NCBI GenBank assembly: GCA_945893045.1
Contig: CAMDEA010000044.1
Coordinates: forward strand, 1 to 48,374
DNA: 48,374 nucleotides
DNA from: Planctomyces sp. SH-PL62
GTDB lineage: Bacteria > Planctomycetota > Planctomycetia > Planctomycetales > Planctomycetaceae
Reading direction: 5' to 3'
Shown here: one piece after another, positions 18,042 through 25,228 of the stretch
Layout of the letters: every line of letters starts with the position of its first letter
Numbering within the stretch: position 1 is the first letter of the stretch
The notes under the pieces: model-generated
The model's database searches: none
Seen by the model: the letters and a program-made list of their open reading frames with translations, nothing else
Told to the model about the DNA's origin: nothing
Position numbers and translations under genes: made by a program

Positions 18042-18146
18042 TAGATTCTTCATTCCGCCGAGAATCCGGTTTGACCTCATCGGCCCAATGGTTTGATAAT
18101 CCGCCGCGTTGACCCGGAGAGCTTTTGCCGTCTCGGAGAGTTCATC

Positions 18147-19313
18147 ATGCGGAACGGTTGGTTGAGCGTATTGGCGTTGCTGGGGTGTTTGAGTTTTTCC
18201 GCTCAGCCGGCGCAGGCGAATCACTGGCATTGCGGTCCGAGTTACTGCGGCCGGCCGTATTGCGTCACCGATTATTACGGCTGGCACGCGCCGCTGACCG
18301 GGTTCGACAGCAGCTTCTTTTTGTCAACGGGTGGCTATTACCGCTCCAGCTTTTCGAGCGTGCGGTATTCGCCGTGGGGTTGGGCACCGACGGTCTATCC
18401 GGTTTATTCCGGCGTGATCGTGCAGCAGACGACCGTGCCGATCCAAGCGACGATTTCGATTGCCGATCCGGTGGTCGCTCGGTCGCGTGTGGTGGTGGCC
18501 GATCCGCTGGCACGGAAACAACCCAACGTGTTCGATGTCGTGCAACAACATGCCGAGCGGCGTGGGAACTTTCCGCTTCCGCCCGATGAAGAAACGGTGG
18601 TTCGTCCCGTCAGCGGGTCATCCCGCATCGGCAAGGAGCGGAGCCAGCAAATTCAAGCCGAAGGGGACCGCTGGCTGCGCGAAGGGCAACACGTCAAAGC
18701 GTACTTGCGATACCTGGAAGCTCAGCGCGAGGCCGAAGATCGTGGCGAAGTTTACTTCCGCCAAGCGTTCGTGCTGGTGGCGATGGGACGCTACTCGCAC
18801 GCGGTCTCGAAGTTGAAACGCGGCTTGCAGGTCGATTCGAAGTACCCGCAGACCGGCCCGACGCTCGACAACGTTTATGGCATCGAGAACCTCGAACAAA
18901 AAGTGGACTACCTGCAACGGGTCGCCGACTGGGCCAACGCCGACGTGCGAGATCCCGACCGACTGTTCCTAGTGGGAGCGATGCTGCACTTCGATGAAGA
19001 CTCGCGCGCCGCCGAGTTCCTCAGCGCCGCAGGAAAACTGGGAGGGCGCGGACCACATCTGCAAGCGTTCTTGCAGAATCCCGGATCACCACCAAAAGAA
19101 GCTCCCGCAGTTCCGGTCGCGAATCGACGACCATTGCCGCCACCTCCGCCGCCACACGACGACATCGCCGTCAAAGCCGAGATTCGCAAACCGCAGCCAG
19201 CGCCGCAGAATGACGCTCGCGGCCCACGGCTGCCGGCTCTCGCGGTTCCCCCCGAACCGGATCGTCGAACGTTGATCCTGCCGGACGTCTATCTGCCGGA
19301 AGAGAACCGCTAA
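18147..19313 (+). CDS. Secreted protein with TPR-like region and proline-rich tail, unknown function
   Basis: A 388-residue protein. ATG 18147 follows GGAGAG and opens a signal peptide ending near AQPAQA. A Cys/Tyr/Gly-rich segment (HWHCGPSYCGRPYC, GGYYRSSFSSVRYSPWGW) is followed by a central helical, TPR-like region (about 170-300: GDRWLREGQHVKAYLRYLEA, AFVLVAMGRYSHAVSKLKRG). The tail is Pro-rich (RRPLPPPPPPHDD). An envelope scaffold role is possible. I do not recognise a named family. Confidence 0.85.
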   Translation: MRNGWLSVLALLGCLSFSAQPAQANHWHCGPSYCGRPYCVTDYYGWHAPLTGFDSSFFLSTGGYYRSSFSSVRYSPWGWAPTVYPVYSGVIVQQTTVPIQATISIADPVVARSRVVVADPLARKQPNVFDVVQQHAERRGNFPLPPDEETVVRPVSGSSRIGKERSQQIQAEGDRWLREGQHVKAYLRYLEAQREAEDRGEVYFRQAFVLVAMGRYSHAVSKLKRGLQVDSKYPQTGPTLDNVYGIENLEQKVDYLQRVADWANADVRDPDRLFLVGAMLHFDEDSRAAEFLSAAGKLGGRGPHLQAFLQNPGSPPKEAPAVPVANRRPLPPPPPPHDDIAVKAEIRKPQPAPQNDARGPRLPALAVPPEPDRRTLILPDVYLPEENR

Positions 19314-19314
19314 C

Positions 19315-19386
19315 GTGGGGCAGGTTTTCAACCTGCCCGTCTCTGATTGGGGAAACATTTCCGGGCAGGTTGAAAACCTGCCCCAC
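19315..19386. repeat. GTGGGG double-hairpin element (CAGGTT word)
   Basis: A 72-bp element with perfect 25-bp outer arms (GTGGGGCAGGTTTTCAACCT onwards). Hairpin 1 is GGGCAGGTT-TTC-AACCTGCCC and hairpin 2 is GGGCAGGTT-GAA-AACCTGCCC. It starts two bases after the stop of the upstream gene and ends five bases before the ATG of the glycosyltransferase, where a ribosome-binding site would be expected. Confidence 0.95.
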
Positions 19387-19391
19387 GACTT

Positions 19392-20147
19392 ATGCCGCGA
19401 CTGCTCATCACGCTCTGCACCTACAACGAGTGCGAGAATCTGCCGAAGCTGATCCCCGACATTCACGCGATCGCGCCGGATGCGGCGGTGCTGGTCATCG
19501 ACGACAACTCTCCCGACGGCACCGGGCGGTTGGCCGATGAACTGGCCACGAAGGACTCGCGGATCAAGGTGTTGCACCGATCCGGCAAGCTGGGGCTGGG
19601 CACCGCGACGGTCGCCGGGTTTCGATTCGCCATTGAGCACGGCTACAAACAGGTGCTCAACATGGATGCCGACTTCAGCCATCATCCGCGTCACCTGCCG
19701 GCAATCCGAGATTGCCTGAACCGCGTCGATGTGGCGATCGGTTCGCGATACATCCCCGGTGGCGGAGTCGTTGGCTGGAATTGGCGGCGGCACTTCATGA
19801 GTCAGGGGATCAACTTTTACGCGCGGCTGTTTCTGGGTCTGAAGACGCGTGACAACAGCGGCAGCTTCCGGTGTTACCGCGTCGCCAAGCTGGCCGAGAT
19901 CGACTGGAGCCGCATTCGTGCTCGCGGCTACGCCTTTCAGGAGGAGTTGCTGTATCGCTGCCGAGCCGTCGGCTGCTCGTTCGAGGAGACCCCCATCACC
20001 TTCGAGGACCGCCGCTTCGGAATGTCCAAGATCAACTGGAAAGAGTCGGTCGCCGCGCTGTGGGTGATTTTTCGGCTGGGTCTCGACAGACTGTGCCGCG
20101 TCGCCGTCCAACGGAAATCCGAAATTCAAAACTCGAAATCTGAATAA
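19392..20147 (+). CDS. Family 2 glycosyltransferase, polyprenol-phosphate mannosyltransferase type
   Basis: A 251-residue GT2 enzyme of the dolichol/polyprenol-phosphate mannose synthase type: TYNECENLPKLI, VIDDNSPDGTGRLAD (DD for nucleotide binding), GKLGLGTATVAGF, MDADFSHHPRHLP (D.D metal site), RYIPGGGVVGWNWRR and DNSGSFRCYR. It would transfer a hexose from an NDP-sugar to a lipid phosphate on the cytoplasmic face of the membrane. It lacks the C-terminal transmembrane part of longer homologues. No Shine-Dalgarno is visible, because a palindrome ends five bases before the ATG. The last dozen residues (KSEIQNSKSE) look like degenerate AAATTC-type repeat. Confidence 0.93.
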   Translation: MPRLLITLCTYNECENLPKLIPDIHAIAPDAAVLVIDDNSPDGTGRLADELATKDSRIKVLHRSGKLGLGTATVAGFRFAIEHGYKQVLNMDADFSHHPRHLPAIRDCLNRVDVAIGSRYIPGGGVVGWNWRRHFMSQGINFYARLFLGLKTRDNSGSFRCYRVAKLAEIDWSRIRARGYAFQEELLYRCRAVGCSFEETPITFEDRRFGMSKINWKESVAALWVIFRLGLDRLCRVAVQRKSEIQNSKSE

Positions 20148-20158
20148 CTGTTGTTTGG

Positions 20159-20186
20159 ATTTGAGATTTGAGATTTGAGATTTGAG
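20159..20186. repeat. Four direct copies of the 7-bp unit ATTTGAG
   Basis: Four exact tandem copies of ATTTGAG (complement CAAATCT in register) lie between the glycosyltransferase stop and the histidine kinase ATG at 20200. They occupy the place of the ribosome-binding site. The same heptamer, on the other strand, forms arrays at 21175-21209 and 37281-37308. Confidence 0.93.
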
Positions 20187-20199
20187 ATTTTCCCCAACC

Positions 20200-21228
20200 A
20201 TGTCCTACCTCCGCAAACGCCGCTCGCTGCACTTACCGATCACGCTGAGCGTCGTGTTGATGGTGCTCAATGTGACGCTGATGGTGTGTTGGATCGTCTT
20301 GCTGGCCCATCTCAACTCCTGGGGCGCGCTGACCATCGGCACGGTTGTGTTCGCACTGATTCTGGTGGTCTCCGCGTTTTATCTGTTCTTGACGGTCAAA
20401 GAAGTGCGGCTCAATCAGCGTCAGTCGAACTTCGTGGACAGCGTGACGCACGAACTCAAGACGCCGATCGCGTCACTGCGGCTGTATCTCGACACCTTGC
20501 GGATGCGGCACGTCGAGCCTCGGCAGCAAGAGGAGTTCTTCAACGTCATGGACGCGGAATTGATCCGGCTTGATCACCTCATCAACCAGTTGCTGGAGGT
20601 GGCGAGATTGGATGCGCTGGGACAGGAGGCTGATCCGGAAGACATTGAACTGGTGCCGCTCTTGCAGCGTTGCGCCGAGCTAGCCGCACGACACCACAAG
20701 AAAGTCGTGGACGAAGTCTTCACGTTCGAGATCGAACCGGCGGTCATTCACGCGCGGCGGATTCTGTTGGAGATGATTTTCGGCAACTTGATCGACAACG
20801 CGGTGAAGTACGGAGCGGCTCAACCACAAGTCCAAGTCTCAGCGCACGTCACCGACAACGGCCGAGTCGTCACGCGCATCGCCGATAATGGCGAAGGGGT
20901 CGCTCCCGATATGCGGAAACGCATTTTCAAAATCTTTTATCGCGGAGGCAGCGAACTGGAACGCCGGCAAAAAGGGACCGGCGTCGGGCTGTACATCGTG
21001 CGGACGCTGGTCGGTCTGCTGAAAGGCAAAGTCCAAGTCCTCGATCGCACCGACGGGCCGGGCGGCCTGTTCGTGGTCGATCTTCCCGGTCGGGCGATCG
21101 TCAGCGAAGCGCTGGATGCGACGTTGCCTTCTGAAGTTTCAGGCGAGCGGGCGGGCGTCAGCTCCCCGACGTCTCAAATCTCAAATTTCAAATCTCAAAT
21201 CTCAAATCTCAAAACGTCCGAGGGCTGA
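20200..21228 (+). CDS. Sensor histidine kinase without a sizeable sensor domain
   Basis: A 342-residue membrane histidine kinase. Two transmembrane helices (about 14-37 and 43-65) are joined by a loop of only a few residues, so sensing must be within the membrane or through a partner. HisKA carries H84 in VTHELKTPIAS. The ATPase domain has NLIDNAVKYG, DNGEGVAP, FKIFYRGG and GTGVGLYIV. The ATG at 20200 is chosen over a TTG inside the repeat array upstream. The C-terminal 30 residues (GERAGVSSP..SQISNFKSQISN) are translated from a palindromic element and heptamer repeats and are unlikely to belong to the fold. It is paired with the regulator 40 bp downstream. Confidence 0.93.
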   Translation: MSYLRKRRSLHLPITLSVVLMVLNVTLMVCWIVLLAHLNSWGALTIGTVVFALILVVSAFYLFLTVKEVRLNQRQSNFVDSVTHELKTPIASLRLYLDTLRMRHVEPRQQEEFFNVMDAELIRLDHLINQLLEVARLDALGQEADPEDIELVPLLQRCAELAARHHKKVVDEVFTFEIEPAVIHARRILLEMIFGNLIDNAVKYGAAQPQVQVSAHVTDNGRVVTRIADNGEGVAPDMRKRIFKIFYRGGSELERRQKGTGVGLYIVRTLVGLLKGKVQVLDRTDGPGGLFVVDLPGRAIVSEALDATLPSEVSGERAGVSSPTSQISNFKSQISNLKTSEG

Positions 21229-21244
21229 CGCCGCCCCGCTCGCC
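21142..21244. repeat. GGCGAGCGGG inverted repeat carrying a heptamer array in its centre
   Basis: Imperfect arms (GGCGAGCGGGCGGGCGTCAG... and ...CTGACGCCGCCCCGCTCGCC) enclose five tandem copies of CAAATCT (one as CAAATTT) at 21175-21209. It overlaps the 3' end of the histidine kinase gene and supplies its TGA stop. Related palindromes without the array are at 30364-30438 and 35218-35292. Confidence 0.88.
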
Positions 21245-21268
21245 AGTTCATTTTTGTGGCAACATTTC

Positions 21269-21997
21269 ATGCGAATCTTGATCGTCGAAGATGAATCCGC
21301 ACTGGCGCTCGGCTTGAAGTTCAACTTCGAGCAGGAAGGCTACGAAGCCGTCGTTGCCGGCGAAGGAGTCACTGCGGTCGCCGCGTTTCGACAGGCCGAT
21401 CCACGATTCAATCTCGTCCTGTTGGACCTGATGTTGCCGGGGATGAGCGGCTACGACATCTGTCGCGAGATTCGGCTGATCGACCAACAAGTGCCGATCC
21501 TGGTGCTCAGCGCCCGCACGCTTAGCGAGGATCGCACGGCGGGATTCGATGCCGGCTGCGATCAATACATGAGCAAGCCGTTCGCGCTGCCGGAGCTGCT
21601 CAGCCGTGTCCGCAACTTGATCGAGCGGCATCCGCTCGACCACTCATCGCTGCCGGCCGTACCGCGTGAACCCGAGTTGGAATCAGACGTGCGCGAATTC
21701 GGCAATGCGAAGATCGACTTCAGCCGCTATCAACTTTCGGCCCAGGGCCAGACGCACGACTTGACCACGATGGAAGTGCAACTGCTGCGCTACTTCCTGG
21801 ACAACGACGGCAAGGTGCTCTCACGCCAACAAATTCTGGAGGACGTGTGGGGGAGTGACTCGAACGTCATGCCGCGGACGATCGACAACTTTGTGCTGCG
21901 GCTCCGCAAGCTGATCGAGCCGAATCCATCGGCTCCGCGCCACATCTTGTCCGTGCGCGGCACCGGCTATCGCTTTGTGACCCATCCGGCGGCGTGA
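21269..21997 (+). CDS. OmpR/PhoB-family response regulator
   Basis: A 242-residue regulator. The receiver domain (1-120) has acidic residues E7, D8, phosphoacceptor D53 (VLLDLMLPG), and the conserved Lys in MSKPFALPE. The winged-helix Trans_reg_C domain (about 145-240) includes LTTMEVQLLRYFLDNDGKVL, ILEDVWG and RTIDNFVLRLRKLI..RGTGYRFV. The ORF stays open 51 codons upstream, but that stretch is repeat sequence, so ATG 21269 (MRILIVEDES) is the true start. The partner is the histidine kinase immediately upstream. Targets are not known. Confidence 0.96.
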   Translation: MRILIVEDESALALGLKFNFEQEGYEAVVAGEGVTAVAAFRQADPRFNLVLLDLMLPGMSGYDICREIRLIDQQVPILVLSARTLSEDRTAGFDAGCDQYMSKPFALPELLSRVRNLIERHPLDHSSLPAVPREPELESDVREFGNAKIDFSRYQLSAQGQTHDLTTMEVQLLRYFLDNDGKVLSRQQILEDVWGSDSNVMPRTIDNFVLRLRKLIEPNPSAPRHILSVRGTGYRFVTHPAA

Positions 21998-21999
21998 CC

Positions 22000-22057
22000 G
22001 TGGCGGAGTCGCTCCGCGACTCCGCACCGAGTTGCGGAGCAACTCGGCGACGGCTAC
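22000..22057. repeat. GTAG double-hairpin element (GCGGAGTCGC / CCGAGTTGC words)
   Basis: A 58-bp element. Hairpin 1 is GCGGAGTCGC-TCC-GCGACTCCGC and hairpin 2 is CCGAGTTGC-GGA-GCAACTCGG, ending in GCTAC. On the minus strand the GTAG terminus supplies the TAG stop of the acidic membrane protein gene. It starts three bases after the response regulator stop. Confidence 0.93.
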
Positions 22058-22602
22058 TTCTTCTTTTTCTTGGCCTTCTTCTTGGGGGCTTCTTCTTCCT
22101 CTTCTTCGACTTCTTCTTCCATCTCCAGGTCCGCGAATTCGTCGTCGCCCAGATCGAAGTCAGCGGTCTCCGCGGACTCGATCGACTCTTCTTCGACGTC
22201 GAACTCGTCGCCGGTCTCGGCAGGCTCGAAGTCCTCCTCGTCCCCGGATTCGGCGGACACGCCTTCGCGCTCGAAGACATCGACATCGTCTTCCTCGAAC
22301 GAATCGCTGCGCGGGGTCTTGGGCGTGTCTTCTTCAAGTTCATCCGCGGCGGCGGCATCTTCGCCATCCACGGGGGGCTTGTTCTTGTTCGGGTCGTCGT
22401 AAAACGCGACCGCATACAGCAGCGGCCAGACCACCGCTGCCAGCAAAACCAACAAGCCTGTCCCCACCACCGCGCCACCCAAGAGCGGCTTCTTCCAGAG
22501 ATCGCTACGCGGCAACGCCAGCGCCGTTCCCAGCAAGTAACACAGAAAGCCTCCCGGCACAGCGGTGACGAGCGACAGCAAAATCAAATGCAGCTTTTTC
22601 AC
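22054..22602 (-). CDS. Membrane protein with acidic tail and poly-Lys C-terminus, unknown function
   Basis: A 182-residue protein. Two hydrophobic segments (about 4-30 and 40-66) lead to a long, very acidic region rich in Asp, Glu and Ser (FEEDDVDVFEREG, EEEVEEEEEEAP), then a KKKAKKKKK end. Composition suggests a disordered cytoplasmic tail. No family is recognised. The gene is convergent with the response regulator. Its TAG stop lies in the GTAG end of a palindromic element. Confidence 0.75.
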   Translation of the reverse strand: MKKLHLILLSLVTAVPGGFLCYLLGTALALPRSDLWKKPLLGGAVVGTGLLVLLAAVVWPLLYAVAFYDDPNKNKPPVDGEDAAAADELEEDTPKTPRSDSFEEDDVDVFEREGVSAESGDEEDFEPAETGDEFDVEEESIESAETADFDLGDDEFADLEMEEEVEEEEEEAPKKKAKKKKK

Positions 22603-22908
22603 GGGTGGGCTTCCGGGAAGCTCGGACGGTCAAACCTCACGACATCAAGCTAGGGAGTCGCTTCCCGATCCGGCAAGAGGCCGTTCGGAAAGAACATCCC
22701 TTAGTCTCCGACTTCGGAACGGTCACAGGCTCGGCTTGCGAAAACTTCTCGCCGCTTGTGCCATGCGGACGCTCGGTGTGACCGGCGCGACCGGCAGGAA
22801 CGGGAGACAGCGAACAGAGCGACGGCTTGAGAAGACATTTCTATTGAAACCGTGCAAGATGCCGTTCCTGAATGCACCATTCCCGCCTCCTGCGATGCGA
22901 CACCGACC
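22603..22908. other. Intergenic gap without recognised gene
   Basis: About 306 bp between divergent genes. I see no convincing coding frame, palindrome of the families described here, or RNA gene. It should hold promoters for the acidic membrane protein and cinA, but no clear -35/-10 pair could be assigned. Confidence 0.5.
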
Positions 22909-24126
22909 ATGCATGCCGAAATCCTCGCCATCGGAACGGAACTGACCACCGGAGCCAAACTGGACACGAACAGCCAATGGCTCAGCATTGAACTCGCGGC
23001 CGTCGGCATCCCAGTGTTGCTGCACACGACCGTCGCCGACGACATGCCGGTGATGTTGGAGACTCTTCGCGCGGCGGTGCGACGCTCCGACATCGTTCTC
23101 ATCAGCGGCGGACTCGGCCCGACACTCGACGATCTTACGCGGCAGGCGCTGGCCGATCTCGCCGGCGTGGAACTCGTGCTGCATGAACCGAGCTTGCAGC
23201 ACGTCCGCGACATCTTCTCCAAACGCAAGCGAATCATGCCGGAGCGCAACGTCATCCAAGCGATGTTCCCGGCCGGGAGCGAACCGATCGCCAACCCGCA
23301 CGGCACCGCGCCCGGTGTTTGGATGGAGTTACCCCGTCCCAACGGCGCGCGTTGTCTCATCGCCACGATGCCGGGCGTTCCCAGTGAGATGAAGCCGATG
23401 TTCCGAGACAGCGTGCTGCCTCGGCTGCCGCATTCCCACAAAATCATCCGCCGTGCGCGAGTGAATTGTTACGGCGTCGGCGAATCGGCCTGCGAAGAGC
23501 TGCTCGGCGACGTGACCGCTCGCGGCCGAGACCCCGAAGTCGGCATCACCGTCCACGAAGGGACGATCACGCTCCGCATCGAAGCCCACGGCGCGACTGA
23601 ATCCGAATGCGACACGAAGATCGCCGCCACGAAGCGACTCATTCACGCGCGGCTCGGCGAACTCGTCTTCGGCGAAGAGGACGAGCAACTTGAAGACGTT
23701 GTCGTCCGCGAATTGAACCGCCGAAGTCAGACGGTCGCGGTCGCTGATGAGGTCACTGGCGGAGTTCTGTCGCTGTGGCTGACAGCGGCATCGGACAGCG
23801 AGCGTTGTTTCTTGGGAGGAGTCATTGGCTCAGCCGTGGGGCACGTTTTCAACGTGCCCGAATCGAACGAGCACGTTGAAAACGTGCTCCACGAGCACGC
23901 GAGCCACCTGGCGCAACAAACCCGCCTGCGATTCGGTTCCGACTTTGCGCTCGCGATTGCCGGCTCGCTGAACACCGAAGGCATTCCGCAACTCAGCCTC
24001 GCCTTGGCCGATGCTCACGGAGTCGAAGTCCAAGAGCACATCCCCGTCGCTGATGTCTCGTTTGCACGGAATCGAGCAGCGAAGTCTGCCCTCGATCTAC
24101 TGCGGCTCAAGCTGAGTCAGATGTAA
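22909..24126 (+). CDS. cinA: CinA-family protein (MoCF domain + degenerate NMN amidohydrolase domain)
   Basis: A 405-residue CinA homologue. The N-terminal MoCF-like domain is well kept: AEILAIGTELTTG, LISGGLGPTLDDLTRQALA, NPHGTAPG, MPGVPSEMKPM. The C-terminal domain is divergent: the ESCTGG active-site stretch reads DEVTGG, so the catalytic Ser is missing. The segment that normally carries YSN.AK is occupied by 19 codons of a palindromic element (GHVFNVPESNEHVENVLH, from 23836-23892). The rest (LAQQTRLRFGSDFALAIAGS) is recognisable. CinA proteins act in pyridine-nucleotide recycling (ADP-ribose hydrolysis, NMN deamidation); here the second activity is probably lost. The stop overlaps the convergent gene by 10 bp. 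Confidence 0.92.
   Translation: MHAEILAIGTELTTGAKLDTNSQWLSIELAAVGIPVLLHTTVADDMPVMLETLRAAVRRSDIVLISGGLGPTLDDLTRQALADLAGVELVLHEPSLQHVRDIFSKRKRIMPERNVIQAMFPAGSEPIANPHGTAPGVWMELPRPNGARCLIATMPGVPSEMKPMFRDSVLPRLPHSHKIIRRARVNCYGVGESACEELLGDVTARGRDPEVGITVHEGTITLRIEAHGATESECDTKIAATKRLIHARLGELVFGEEDEQLEDVVVRELNRRSQTVAVADEVTGGVLSLWLTAASDSERCFLGGVIGSAVGHVFNVPESNEHVENVLHEHASHLAQQTRLRFGSDFALAIAGSLNTEGIPQLSLALADAHGVEVQEHIPVADVSFARNRAAKSALDLLRLKLSQM
23836..23892. repeat. GTGGGG double-hairpin element inserted in frame in cinA
   Basis: A 57-bp element. Hairpin 1 is GGGCACGTT-TTC-AACGTGCCC and hairpin 2 is GAGCACGTT-GAA-AACGTGCTC. It has the same skeleton as 19315-19386, with CACGTT in place of CAGGTT and the paired change on the other side of each stem. 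Length is 19 codons, and the cinA frame is kept. Confidence 0.95.
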
Positions 24127-25151
24127 ATCGCGTGCCCCAGAACCATCAGCAACTGAAGAATGAATTCATCTCCAACCTGGCCATTGCGCACTGGAAACCG
24201 CATTTCCGTGGCATTCGTGCCGTCATGAGTCACCATCGGATTTCGGCCACCTTTTTCGCGATACCAGACGGATTTCAGCATTCTCTCTCGGTCTGGATTA
24301 GTCGTGAGATACTTCACGATGGCTGTCTGCGGTTCTTTCGTCGGATCAAACGAGTATGTCAGGCCGATCGCTTGAGGATCGGGGTTGTTTGCCGCGCGGC
24401 TTTGCGTCGTGAGCGGAGTGGTCGGATCGTTCGACGCATTCCCCGGATCAAAGTGGCGGATGGCCCAAAAGCGAGCTTTCGTGTCGACGTGTCTCCATTC
24501 CGGAAGATTGGTGAACTTCGGCGCGTCGGGCCGTCGCTTCGGTGACTCCATGAGATTCATCACCGTCGTCACGAATTGACGATCTGTTCCACAAAGTAAG
24601 ACGTTGGGCCGAGGTCTCGCGATGAAAATCGTCCAGCGATCTTTTTCCCGTGTTTCGTCGAAAGCCAAGAGGTCTTGTTGTCCGTGTTCATGAGTTCGAT
24701 CCACGTCTGCTCTCAGCGAAATCATGAGTTTGTTGCCGACGTCCGAAAACTTGTCGTCGAAAATCAGGATCTGACAACCATCGTAGGGACATAGTCCCAA
24801 ACCCCTCGGCGAACGAAAGTGCCGGGCTCCTTCCAGGGACAACAGCAACGTCTGCCCTTCAAGTGCTTTCAAAACCTTTCCTTTGCGGACTGCACGCAAA
24901 GGCTCAAACGCCCAAAATTCACCGAGTTCAGTCAGCGTGGGTTTTTCCGGGTTGGGATCTTTTGCCGGAATCAGGAACGGACCTTGCGCTGCGATGATGG
25001 TTTCGGTATCGGGCGGCAGCCATTCCAGACACTGCTTCACCCGCTGCTCCGCTTCGGTTGGCTTTTCGGACAATGTCTTTGGCTCGTCCGCGCAGAGAAT
25101 TGAAGTGGCACTCAGCAGCACCAGCATCGTCTGGGTATATAGCTTGGACAT
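24117..25151 (-). CDS. Secreted protein of unknown function
   Basis: A 344-residue protein with a signal peptide (MSKLYTQTMLVLLSATSILC, then ADEPKT), so it is exported. The mature part contains RVKQCLEWLPPDTETIIAAQ and repeated mixed alpha/beta segments, with one Cys pair (GLCPYDGCQ). I recognise no named family. Similar proteins with a WLP.DTETI-like start may be common in planctomycetes, but I cannot confirm this. It is convergent with cinA, overlapping by 10 bp. Confidence 0.8.
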   Translation of the reverse strand: MSKLYTQTMLVLLSATSILCADEPKTLSEKPTEAEQRVKQCLEWLPPDTETIIAAQGPFLIPAKDPNPEKPTLTELGEFWAFEPLRAVRKGKVLKALEGQTLLLSLEGARHFRSPRGLGLCPYDGCQILIFDDKFSDVGNKLMISLRADVDRTHEHGQQDLLAFDETREKDRWTIFIARPRPNVLLCGTDRQFVTTVMNLMESPKRRPDAPKFTNLPEWRHVDTKARFWAIRHFDPGNASNDPTTPLTTQSRAANNPDPQAIGLTYSFDPTKEPQTAIVKYLTTNPDRERMLKSVWYREKGGRNPMVTHDGTNATEMRFPVRNGQVGDEFILQLLMVLGHAIYI

Positions 25152-25228
25152 CGGACGGCTCCTGGAAAGTTGGATGTCAGCGATTGCCCGATGTACTCGG
25201 CCAGGGCGGCTCTGGTTTCATCGCCGGG

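Noticed and set aside
20159..21209. Heptamer arrays considered as a CRISPR array
   Set aside because: The units are 7 bp and directly adjacent, with no spacers and no cas genes nearby.
21116..21268. 51-codon N-terminal extension of the response regulator
   Set aside because: It is translated palindrome and heptamer sequence; the receiver domain begins exactly at ATG 21269.
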